A stretch of DNA of 22,562 nucleotides from a virus, in IMG/VR virus record IMGVR_UViG_3300050821_016329, positions 1 to 22,562 of that record; one strand, given 5' to 3'. How positions within the stretch are numbered: the stretch's first letter is position 1; each line of letters opens with the position of its first letter. Made by a program: the position numbers and the translations under genes. The notes beneath the pieces are model-generated. The model did no database searches, was not told the DNA's origin, and was given only the letters and a program-made list of their open reading frames with translations. Positions 5,703 to 13,472 of the stretch are shown piece after piece.

Positions 5703-8700
5703 TTATCGTCTGCGGCGCTTATCGTATTCATTGTAGCCGACGTAGACGATTAGCATTGCGATCAATGCATCCTGCCAATTCTCTTCGACACTTCGCATTG
5801 CTTTGCCGGGCGTGAGCTTTTTTATCTGTGCCTGCTGCTCCTTTATCGCTTCGACGGCATAGGCTAACAGCACGTTGGGTTTGACGTCGCGCTCGCCACC
5901 AGGAGTGAGAGATGTTTTCGATTGCACTGTCTCGACAGCATCAGGTATCACCTCTCCAAGATCCTGGGCAATAAAGCCCGCTTCTTGCTGAGATCCCATA
6001 TTCGCTTCAGGCTTGTAATTGAATGTGACTGGGTGAGTCTGCATGATGAGATCGAGTGCGGAGACGATCGGTTCGATATTCTCTTTGAGTCGTACGTCGG
6101 AAGAGACTGCGCCGCATTGGATGAGACCGGCGGCGGATGTTTGGAGAGCATTTGCACCGGAGCAGGCACCGAAGAGGCCGAGCGTCGTGGTGCCAACCTT
6201 ATCGACGCTGAGTAGTGTGGTGTAGGTCGAGTTGCTTGAGTTCGTGGATGAGCCAACGACAAACACATTGGAGAAAGTGTTGCCGTAGTTATATTGTACT
6301 GCAAGTCTGCCATCAGGTGTCGTTGTCCCGACACCTAAACTCTGAGTGACTGCTTTAAATACCATGCCAGCAGAACCAGTTGTAATGGAATTCCTTGTGG
6401 CACCTGTACCGAAATTTAGATCAGTGTTGGCTTGGGTGACTAACCACTCTTGACCTGATCCCTGTGTGACGATTCCTATGTTGGTGGACCATATAGCATT
6501 AGTACCATTTGCATCATTAAGCTGTGCGACGCCGTTCTGAGGCACCTTCACGACTAGGTTGGTGCCACTCCAAGTCATCGCAGAGCTGTTGGTCAGCCTG
6601 GTATTCCCACTGTCATAGAACATAATCCCGTTTGATGTTCCTCCGGATGTAGTGCCGGTGCCTCCGCTAGCTATCGCGAGCGGAGTCGTGAGTGTGAGCG
6701 CGCCATTGGTGCCAAATGATGAAGTGGCAGTACCGCCGAAATAGCAGGGCCCGTAACATGAGCTCTCAGTAGAAGAAGCATTGCCATTGAATTGCTGCAG
6801 CGCGGTCCAGGTGTTCGCGTTGCCAAGGTTGAGACCCCAGTCGCTCACGGCTGCACTACCGTTAAATGAGGTACCGCTCAGCGTACCATCATGCGACAGG
6901 CTGTTGGACAACGATAGAGTGCCACATTGAATGAGGCCTGTAGCAGAGGTCTGCAGAGCGCTAGATCCAGAGCAGGCACCGAAGAGGCCGATGGTGGTGC
7001 TGCCGACGCTCGATACTGTGAATAGCTGCGTCGCGCTTGAACCGCTGGTATTTGTCGAAGAAGCAACGGCAAACACCGCCGACGTGGTTGCTCCGTAAAG
7101 ATATTGAACAGATAGAGGAGCATAGGGCGACGTGGTTCCGAAACCGACCAATCCATCAGTAGTTATCAGAGTATTTAGTTGATGTATTGAACTTCCAGCC
7201 GGCGTAAGTTTCAATAATGTTCCACCTGCATTGTCGCTGGCATTTGCATTAGTGATTTGCATTACAGATTCGCCAAGTTGGAGCGCATCCCCAACACCAT
7301 TTGTGACAAAAAGGACGTTCTGCGATGCTCCTGTGCCACCTTTGAAGGTAACGGCGTTGCCACTATCAGATGCATTCCTTTGGAGGACGTGAAGCAATAC
7401 TCCAGACCCGATTCCTGCTGAAGTATTCGATTCAATGACCAACGCGTCTTGGCCACTCTTTTGGTTTGAAAGGTTGAGAGTGCCATAAGAGTTGTAGGAG
7501 TGCCCCACCTGGCCTTCCTGTACGGCTTGCAATGAGGTCGTCGCGGTTGTTGACGTTGCCGTGAAGAATGCTGCGGTGGGAGTGGAAGTGCTGATCACAT
7601 TGCCTGATAGGTCAGTGGCGAGGACTTGGCCTGCTCCGATCGATGACGCCCCTGTCCCGCCATTCCCCACGGACAACGTACCCGTGAACGAAATCGTCGA
7701 AGCCGAGCCGAGTGCATTGAAAGAATTGCAGGATATATTTCCTGAGCACGAGACTGAAGTCGTTCCTATACTCGTAATGTGATTACCGTCTGCTACATAT
7801 GCGAGTTGTCCTATTGTCCAGGGCGAAGTAGTCGCGAGCCCATTGAACCCATACGTGAGTGCTGAAGCGGAAGGTGTGAGAGTGAGTGGGTATGTAGAGG
7901 CGAAAGATGTCGTCGCCGTGCCTCCAGTATTTTGGTCCGTCGCACAGCCGAATGATCCAGCAGACCACGTCAAATACTGCCCTGCCGAGCAGCCGCCAAG
8001 GCCGTTGACAAAGAGGAGCGACGTGGACGCGACTGATGATGTGATGGCGGTCGTGGAGGCGTATGGGAAGATGCTTGAAATCGTAGAGGTCGAGGTGATG
8101 TTGCCGGCGATGAATTGATTGCCCTGGATGGAGACTGCGGAGCCCGGCGATGTAGTGCCGATGCCGACGTTTCCTCCGTTCGGTTGCAGGAAAAGGCCAC
8201 CAGTGGCACCGCTTGCAGCTTCTATACGATCAACCTGGTGGGTATTGTCGCGAAGAAGATGCATGACATTCGATTGGTCCCAGATTCTCCATAAAACGGA
8301 ACCCGGAGTATCTTGAGTGAAATCTATGAAGGAATCTCCTCCGGAAGTACCAAGGTCGTGCAAATTTATGGAGGCAACATTTGTCTTTGCAATATTAAGA
8401 GGATAGTTCGTAGCGTCTACTTGTCCTATCCCTATGTTGGCATCGGTATAGATATTGCCTGCGACAGTTAGTAGTTCCGGTGGAGATGATGTGCCTATTC
8501 CTAATTTGCCGCTGGACAACATCCTCATGCCCAAAGCACTGGAATCACTAGAAGTGTAAACAGAGAATGGGAATGTTGCTCCCGAACACAGATAAGATGC
8601 AATGCCGCTCCCTTCTCCTGCGTTGAAAGATGCGCAAGCATGGCCATTGCGCAGAATGCGGATATACGATCCATTAGTACCATCAATATCGAGGGTGCTA

Positions 8701-10457
8701 TTTAAGGCATTTCCCGTAATCAGATGACTGAGAGTCAAATCACCAGTAAGATATGCGTCGCCAACGACAGACAACTCTTGAGTGGGCGTCGTGGTGCCTA
8801 TGCCTACGCGGGTATTGAGGCCGTCGATCGAAATAGCTGGGGCTGAAGCTCCAGAACCGGCAATGCTGAAAGCATTTACAGCGGCGGGTACGGTCGTCGT
8901 GGCAAATATATGAGTACCGAGGCCATTAGCGTTTATATTCGTCGCAATGTTCGTACACGAGTTGTCTCGGATTGTGGTGCTGTAGGCGACGTCAGTAGTG
9001 TTCTCAAGCGTCTCACGGATGCATTCTTGGTCTGAAGACGAATGCCAGTCGTAAATATCATTATTTGTGACCGTTATATTTGATGACGAAGCGTTCTGAG
9101 TGACCATCCAGAGATAAAGTGCGTATGGGCGACTGGTGTATTTCGAGTTGTCGTAGAGATGATTGTTTGAAATCGTCACGTCATGAGTCGAAGAGGCGTC
9201 AGTCACGAGGGCGAGACCTGAAAAGCCATTGTCGTGGGAAGTGTTATCTAGGAACTTGACGCCTTGGACATCTCCTCCCATGAAGAAGCCGTATTGAGAA
9301 GATGAAGCTGCTGTGTTGCCTTGAATAAGTGTATCGGTAATGACGCTGTTGTCTGCGCCTCGTCCCTCAACATAAAATCCATTACGGATCGAAGCTCGAG
9401 CGTTGTTGTTTATCCATTTGAGGCCAGTCCATGGACCACCAACAGTACCGACCGGGTCGCCAGTTGCCTCAAAGCTCTGTCCGGCTCCAGTCGCGCCTGT
9501 CTGGATTACAGTGTTATCCTCGTACGTAACGTCATCCCAAGCTCCGAGGACCTGCATAGCGCTGTCGCCGATAGCTTCGCAGTAGTTATGTGCACCTTTT
9601 GAGTGCGATGACTGAACGAACTGGTTACAGGTAATTGCCTGTATGAAGCGGGAGTTTACGATGAGGTTGGCTGTGTTGTGCCCGAGCGTCATGGTGTTTG
9701 GCGTAGATTCGTATGTCGTAAGAGGTGCCCAACCAATGCCGCCATAGACGAAGGTCACGTTATCGACTGTCGAGCTAGATACGCCATTGAATGAGACAGC
9801 ATTTACATGTGTCCCCGTCGCTGGGAAGCCGCTTGGCTGATTGCGCTGGATTTTGAAATTTCGGAGCACGATAGCAGCGTCACCTCCGGTAGAAGTGTGC
9901 TGATTTTTGAGCATCTCAAGATTTGTCGTACCGGATTGGAGCAGATAGGTACTATCACCATCGCCTTCGTAGACAATGCCGCCGGGCAGACTTATTGGGC
10001 CGCTTGGGCTTGGAAAATCATACGTGCCCGCAGACATGTGAACTGTGCCGCATAGGCCGACGATTTTTAGGACAGAGCACACAGTAGCAGCGGCGGCTAT
10101 GCCGGTCGCGTTTTGAGGGAATGGAAAGCCAGTGACGTAGATGACGCGATTTAGGGAGCTCGCAGTCGTCGTCGCAAACGCATTCGTCCCGGAGAAGGTG
10201 TTGTTGTCACGAAGCAGTGTGGAACTTGCAGCGGCACCAGCATTGCTGGATAGAGTGGACGAGGCCACGAACTCATATTCGCCGTTCTTGCCGCCGATAA
10301 GGATTTTGCCATAGCCGGGAGAAGTAGAAGTGTTGGTGCAGCCTAAGAAAATGGGACAGACGGTTGCGCTGTCAGCTCGATGAGCCGCGAAGAAGCCGAC
10401 CAAGCAGAGAGCGGTGAGAAGGACTATGTAAAAGGCGAATTGTTTGAGGTGATCCAT
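5703..10457 (-). CDS. giant fibre/spike: signal peptide, parallel beta-helix, GIGTT repeats, S74 chaperone, C-terminal helix
   Basis: A protein of about 1584 aa, using the ATG at 10457, 2 bp after the previous stop and preceded by T; a TTG at 10463 is the alternative. The N-terminus is a signal peptide or anchor (KQF, about 18 hydrophobic residues, then AAHRADSA). Residues about 100-520 read as a right-handed parallel beta-helix (repeated 'SNNHLYDNS', 'FLDNTSHDNG' turns). A long Ser/Thr/Ala-rich shaft follows, with five GIGTTxP-type motifs. Near residue 1450 is a peptidase S74 intramolecular chaperone: SDVRLKENI, with the Ser and the Lys five residues later as the auto-cleavage dyad, then AGFIAQDLGEVIPDAV. 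The last 25 residues form a hydrophobic helix ending in RRRR. Position after the adhesin supports a receptor-binding role. Signal peptide and terminal helix are odd for a virion protein. Confidence 0.8.
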   Translation of the reverse strand: MDHLKQFAFYIVLLTALCLVGFFAAHRADSATVCPIFLGCTNTSTSPGYGKILIGGKNGEYEFVASSTLSSNAGAAASSTLLRDNNTFSGTNAFATTTASSLNRVIYVTGFPFPQNATGIAAAATVCSVLKIVGLCGTVHMSAGTYDFPSPSGPISLPGGIVYEGDGDSTYLLQSGTTNLEMLKNQHTSTGGDAAIVLRNFKIQRNQPSGFPATGTHVNAVSFNGVSSSTVDNVTFVYGGIGWAPLTTYESTPNTMTLGHNTANLIVNSRFIQAITCNQFVQSSHSKGAHNYCEAIGDSAMQVLGAWDDVTYEDNTVIQTGATGAGQSFEATGDPVGTVGGPWTGLKWINNNARASIRNGFYVEGRGADNSVITDTLIQGNTAASSSQYGFFMGGDVQGVKFLDNTSHDNGFSGLALVTDASSTHDVTISNNHLYDNSKYTSRPYALYLWMVTQNASSSNITVTNNDIYDWHSSSDQECIRETLENTTDVAYSTTIRDNSCTNIATNINANGLGTHIFATTTVPAAVNAFSIAGSGASAPAISIDGLNTRVGIGTTTPTQELSVVGDAYLTGDLTLSHLITGNALNSTLDIDGTNGSYIRILRNGHACASFNAGEGSGIASYLCSGATFPFSVYTSSDSSALGMRMLSSGKLGIGTSSPPELLTVAGNIYTDANIGIGQVDATNYPLNIAKTNVASINLHDLGTSGGDSFIDFTQDTPGSVLWRIWDQSNVMHLLRDNTHQVDRIEAASGATGGLFLQPNGGNVGIGTTSPGSAVSIQGNQFIAGNITSTSTISSIFPYASTTAITSSVASTSLLFVNGLGGCSAGQYLTWSAGSFGCATDQNTGGTATTSFASTYPLTLTPSASALTYGFNGLATTSPWTIGQLAYVADGNHITSIGTTSVSCSGNISCNSFNALGSASTISFTGTLSVGNGGTGASSIGAGQVLATDLSGNVISTSTPTAAFFTATSTTATTSLQAVQEGQVGHSYNSYGTLNLSNQKSGQDALVIESNTSAGIGSGVLLHVLQRNASDSGNAVTFKGGTGASQNVLFVTNGVGDALQLGESVMQITNANASDNAGGTLLKLTPAGSSIHQLNTLITTDGLVGFGTTSPYAPLSVQYLYGATTSAVFAVASSTNTSGSSATQLFTVSSVGSTTIGLFGACSGSSALQTSATGLIQCGTLSLSNSLSHDGTLSGTSFNGSAAVSDWGLNLGNANTWTALQQFNGNASSTESSCYGPCYFGGTATSSFGTNGALTLTTPLAIASGGTGTTSGGTSNGIMFYDSGNTRLTNSSAMTWSGTNLVVKVPQNGVAQLNDANGTNAIWSTNIGIVTQGSGQEWLVTQANTDLNFGTGATRNSITTGSAGMVFKAVTQSLGVGTTTPDGRLAVQYNYGNTFSNVFVVGSSTNSSNSTYTTLLSVDKVGTTTLGLFGACSGANALQTSAAGLIQCGAVSSDVRLKENIEPIVSALDLIMQTHPVTFNYKPEANMGSQQEAGFIAQDLGEVIPDAVETVQSKTSLTPGGERDVKPNVLLAYAVEAIKEQQAQIKKLTPGKAMRSVEENWQDALIAMLIVYVGYNEYDKRRRR
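6111..6340 (-). repeat. fibre shaft duplication, copy 2 (C-terminal copy)
   Basis: Encodes GVGTTTPDGRLAVQYNYG through GLFGACSGANALQTSAAG to LIQCG, just before the S74 domain. It pairs with 6921-7150. The strongest DNA identity is in the stretch coding for the Cys-containing GLFGACSG segment. Confidence 0.7.
6921..7150 (-). repeat. fibre shaft duplication, copy 1
   Basis: Encodes GFGTTSPYAPLSVQYLYG through GLFGACSGSSALQTSATG to LIQCG, about 66 residues alignable with 6111-6340. It points to growth of the shaft by tandem or dispersed module duplication. Confidence 0.7.
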
Positions 10458-10459
10458 AT

Positions 10460-11359
10460 TCAAGACATGATCGTGGTAATGCGGGCCTGGCCTTTGGCAC
10501 CGGCGCCTCCTGCATTCGAGCCAGCACCGCCGCCACCGCCACCGCCTCCAGGGACGCTGCCGGCGCTTCCCGTGCCCGCGATACTTCCCGCGCCTCCAGT
10601 GCCGCCGTAGTTCGTGGTGCTTGTGCCGCCTGAGCCGGCCGCGGCGAAGTTGCCGCCACCGCCACCGCCGCCTCCGCCAGCAAAAAGAGAATTGCCGCCA
10701 TTCTGGCCGCCAATAGAACCGGAGCCGTCACCTCCGCAACCGCCGCCTCCACCGCCATATGCGGCTACGCCGCCTGGGCCGCCAAATGTTCCGGCGTTTG
10801 TCCCGCCACCTCCAGCACCGCCGAAGTTGGCCTCGCCGCCCGTAGCACCGCTACCAGTAGCTCCTGAACCACCAGCGGGAGCGCCACCATTGCCACCTGT
10901 AACTGTCGAAGCAGTCGAGCCCGCGCCGAGAACTCCGCCGCCACCGCCACCTGCACCACCTGATGTGCCTGCAACAGCTCCGGCACCGCCGCCACCGCCA
11001 AAGGCAGTGAGTATTGAGCCGAATGTGGTGTTACCACCTACGCCGCCATTAGAGCCTGTGGCACCTGCTGTGCCGCCGTTATTGATTGTTACGGAGATAG
11101 TCGCGGCGAGATCGCTGGCGCGGAATATAGCGCGTATATATGCGCCACCGCCGCCACCACCTCCGCCGCGGCTGGTCGCGCCGCCACCACCACCGCCGCC
11201 TGCGCCCCAAAGCTCGACGATGACGATAGCATTGGATGTGATAGCGGAAGGTTTGGTCCAGGTGCCGCTGCTAGTAAAATTCTGGACGTCGGCAGGTCGC
11301 GTCGAAGCGTTGAGGTCAGCGGCGTTGAGTTGGTCTCCAGCAGACCAAGGATAACCCAT
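10460..11359 (-). CDS. glycine-rich tail adhesin
   Basis: This 299-aa protein starts MGYPWSAGDQLNAADLNA, a typical phage tail opening, followed by a small strand-rich part (FTSSGTWTKP ... IVIVELWGAG). From about residue 53 on it is mostly Gly runs separated by short strands. This matches the phage Gly-rich tail domain seen in tip adhesins, where Gly runs can form polyglycine-II helices and loops contact the receptor. It starts 3 bp after the previous stop and ends 2 bp before the fibre ATG, with T before ATG. The GCC/GCN-rich plus strand gives a long proline-rich antisense frame that is not a gene. Confidence 0.75.
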   Translation of the reverse strand: MGYPWSAGDQLNAADLNASTRPADVQNFTSSGTWTKPSAITSNAIVIVELWGAGGGGGGGATSRGGGGGGGGAYIRAIFRASDLAATISVTINNGGTAGATGSNGGVGGNTTFGSILTAFGGGGGAGAVAGTSGGAGGGGGGVLGAGSTASTVTGGNGGAPAGGSGATGSGATGGEANFGGAGGGGTNAGTFGGPGGVAAYGGGGGGCGGDGSGSIGGQNGGNSLFAGGGGGGGGGNFAAAGSGGTSTTNYGGTGGAGSIAGTGSAGSVPGGGGGGGGAGSNAGGAGAKGQARITTIMS

Positions 11360-11362
11360 ACA

Positions 11363-11947
11363 TCAGGAAATCGTGTACTGGCAGCTCACAAACATGCTCT
11401 GGACGTTCGACTTCGTCCATCCGCCAGTAAGGACATGTGAGAAGAGACGCCCGGTGTTGGCGCTCGCAGTGCCGTCGATGAAATTCCCAAATTCGTTGTA
11501 TGTGCCGTTTGTGTCGGTCGCGGCATAGAAGAAGTCGACGTAGGCGACGTTGTTGCCGTCGGTGGTATGGCTGGCGAAGAGTTTTCGATAGACTTCGGTG
11601 CCGAGCTGGGTGTCGCTGTTATTCGGTGCCGTGCTCGAGCTGCCGAGGGCGCCGTAGTTGATCTGGCCGCTATAGGTGGCGTCGCCAGTGAGGAGACGCG
11701 CGAGGACGTTGCGGCCGACCGTGGCTATGAGGTTGTGGGCGGAATAGTGGCTCTGGACAATGCCTACCGCGCGCAGATCCTCTAAGAGATGTGGCTGCCG
11801 AGTGCGCACACACTGGCGCAATGTCTCGAGGACGGGATGATCCTCGGTGATATGTGCAGGAAGATTGAAAAAGTCGAAATTGGCTCGGATGTGGACTTCG
11901 CCGACGATCAGTCGTCTGAATGCGTATAAGAGGTCCAGGAGCCACAT
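11363..11947 (-). CDS. phage tail/baseplate-associated protein (194 aa)
   Basis: Residues about 1-60 are helical (WLLDLLYAFRRLIVGEVHIR). From about 70 comes HNLIATVGRNVLARLLTGDA and NYGALGSSSTAPNNSDTQLG, a pattern I recognise from phage tail-tip and fibre-associated proteins. C-terminal strands follow. It sits between the tail hub and the adhesin, so a tail-tip role is likely. A TATAAT hexamer (11961-11956) lies 8 nt before the ATG, the spacing of the leaderless promoters, but no -35 accompanies it. T precedes the ATG. Confidence 0.6.
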   Translation of the reverse strand: MWLLDLLYAFRRLIVGEVHIRANFDFFNLPAHITEDHPVLETLRQCVRTRQPHLLEDLRAVGIVQSHYSAHNLIATVGRNVLARLLTGDATYSGQINYGALGSSSTAPNNSDTQLGTEVYRKLFASHTTDGNNVAYVDFFYAATDTNGTYNEFGNFIDGTASANTGRLFSHVLTGGWTKSNVQSMFVSCQYTIS

Positions 11948-11963
11948 ATACGGGCATTATAGC

Positions 11964-13472
11964 CTAGTAAATATCGGCGGGTGTTCTGTCCACGTTGATA
12001 ACTCGTTTGGTATCGGAGACGCTCGAGGGCGGGTATGGTCCGAGCACCCATATAGGGCTTACGCCAGCGCCGAGAGGGTCCTTCGCGATATTGGTCTCGG
12101 TGATCGTGACGGTCGCAGCATCGGTATGGTCGGGGGCGGTTCTCTCTGAGATGCTCTCGGTAATGGTTACCGTCGCCAAGTCGACCTTGATGATCTCGCT
12201 CACCTCGTTGGGGTCTATCGGCAGTGCGGCTGGCGTGAGGAGCGATTGCAGTATCTCGGTGAGCGTGAAGGTCTTTACGGTGACGAGTTCGACCGTATAG
12301 ATAAATGTATCGGGTGTACGCGGCGCAAAGGTGACAGCGCGGATTATGTAATCAGTATTCACGCCGCGGCGCGCGCTATTGATGTTGATGGTCTGCCCGG
12401 TACGCAGTCCCGCGACGTAGGTGTCGAACTGGCCGCCCTGGAGTGGGTCTTTATAGGCGGTGAGCTCTGCGACGGCGCGCTGACGGGCGACGTTCAAATC
12501 CGTGATGCTGCTATCCTCGATGAGCTTTTCACGGACGCCGTAGCTGGTGATGCTCGGACTATCTGAGGCAATAGCGAGTACCGGAATGAGCGGCGTGCCG
12601 CTGAATGCGATGGCATCTCCATCATTGAGTGCGGAATTGACCTGTATGGATTGGTCGGCATCGCGATAGAGCACGTCTTTCGTAGCGAAAGTGTCCTGGC
12701 CGTAGATGCCGACGCTCTTGCTGACGCTATTTATGGCGATCGTGAGCGTCGTGACGTCGAACTTGTAAGGAAGTACCCAGCTTTTGGTTACGGAGCCCTT
12801 GACGGTAATGGTGTCGCTGAAGGTGCTGCCCTGGTATGTGCCGCCGCGGACTTTCACCTGATTGGCGAGCTGCGTGCCGTCCATCGTCGTCTGAAGACTG
12901 TTGTTGACGTAGTTGCCGCTCGTGTCGGTGAGATTGAACGGCGATAGTTCGGTGTATTTGGGGAAGAAATGAATGTCTTTATCCGGGTCGACGTACCAGT
13001 CATATTGCACCAAGTCGGCGAGCTTCTTTATAGCTTGTGAGATGGGGACCTGATTGAAGACAATGCTGGCGACATTGAATGTGCACGTCGTGTTGATGTC
13101 AGTGAAGCCAGTCGCGAAATTCGCTACGAAGTCGTCGATTATCTGTTTGATGGTCTGGTTCGTGTACGCTTGCGAGACGAGCTCGCTGTCGAGGTCAATA
13201 GAGTAGTCGACGCAACTAAGCTTGTATATGATGCCGTCCTTCGGATTGAAACTATCTTGCTCGATGGTGGCAATCCTGCCACCGAATATCTTAGTGCTGC
13301 CGTCTTGTATGAGCACTGTGTCGAGCACGGCCGGCGTGTAGCTCTTCGCGCCGTACTTTTTATAGTAGAGGGTCGCGGTGTCGCGCTGTGCTCCGATTAT
13401 TTGCTGCACCTGGAAGCCGTTCTGGTCGATGTCGCTGGTGTGGTCAGAGCCTCCGAGCGTTACCGTGATCAT
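11964..13472 (-). CDS. tail hub / tail-associated baseplate protein (Tal/gp44-like)
   Basis: This 502-aa protein starts MITVTLGGSDHTSDID and shows the hub-type layout. An N-terminal barrel part includes DTVLIQDGSTKIFGGRIATI. It is followed by TIKQIIDDFVANFATGF and SQAIKKLADLVQYDWYVDPD (about 157-176), a hallmark of tail-hub proteins, then a receptor-tip-like half. The C-terminus repeats ATVTITES/ETN. The ATG overlaps the tape-measure TGA (ATGA, 13472-13469), and this position fits a hub that closes the tail tube. Two exact operator cores, 12679-12689 and 13120-13130, lie inside the gene. No lysozyme or peptidase motif is obvious, so a structural role is most likely. Confidence 0.75.
   Translation of the reverse strand: MITVTLGGSDHTSDIDQNGFQVQQIIGAQRDTATLYYKKYGAKSYTPAVLDTVLIQDGSTKIFGGRIATIEQDSFNPKDGIIYKLSCVDYSIDLDSELVSQAYTNQTIKQIIDDFVANFATGFTDINTTCTFNVASIVFNQVPISQAIKKLADLVQYDWYVDPDKDIHFFPKYTELSPFNLTDTSGNYVNNSLQTTMDGTQLANQVKVRGGTYQGSTFSDTITVKGSVTKSWVLPYKFDVTTLTIAINSVSKSVGIYGQDTFATKDVLYRDADQSIQVNSALNDGDAIAFSGTPLIPVLAIASDSPSITSYGVREKLIEDSSITDLNVARQRAVAELTAYKDPLQGGQFDTYVAGLRTGQTININSARRGVNTDYIIRAVTFAPRTPDTFIYTVELVTVKTFTLTEILQSLLTPAALPIDPNEVSEIIKVDLATVTITESISERTAPDHTDAATVTITETNIAKDPLGAGVSPIWVLGPYPPSSVSDTKRVINVDRTPADIY
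12679..12689. promoter_or_regulatory. intragenic operator core (site 4)
   Basis: TTCGTAGCGAA, exactly the 11-bp core of the P1 operator, with palindromic flanks CTT...AAG. It lies in the tail hub gene with no -10 beside it. Confidence 0.5.
13120..13130. promoter_or_regulatory. intragenic operator core (site 5)
   Basis: TTCGCTACGAA, the reverse-oriented exact core, within the tail hub gene. No promoter hexamer is adjacent. Confidence 0.45.

Noticed and set aside
8401-8425. Further operator-like match (TTCGTAGCGTC, near 8408)
   Set aside because: Two mismatches from the core, no palindrome, inside the fibre gene; expected by chance at this stringency.
10500-11250. CRISPR or tandem repeat array in GCC-rich DNA
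   Set aside because: The repetition is codon-level glycine bias, without regular repeat-spacer units.
10614-11354. 246-codon proline-rich plus-strand frame
   Set aside because: It is the complement of the Gly-rich adhesin; GGN codons read as Pro/Ala on the other strand.
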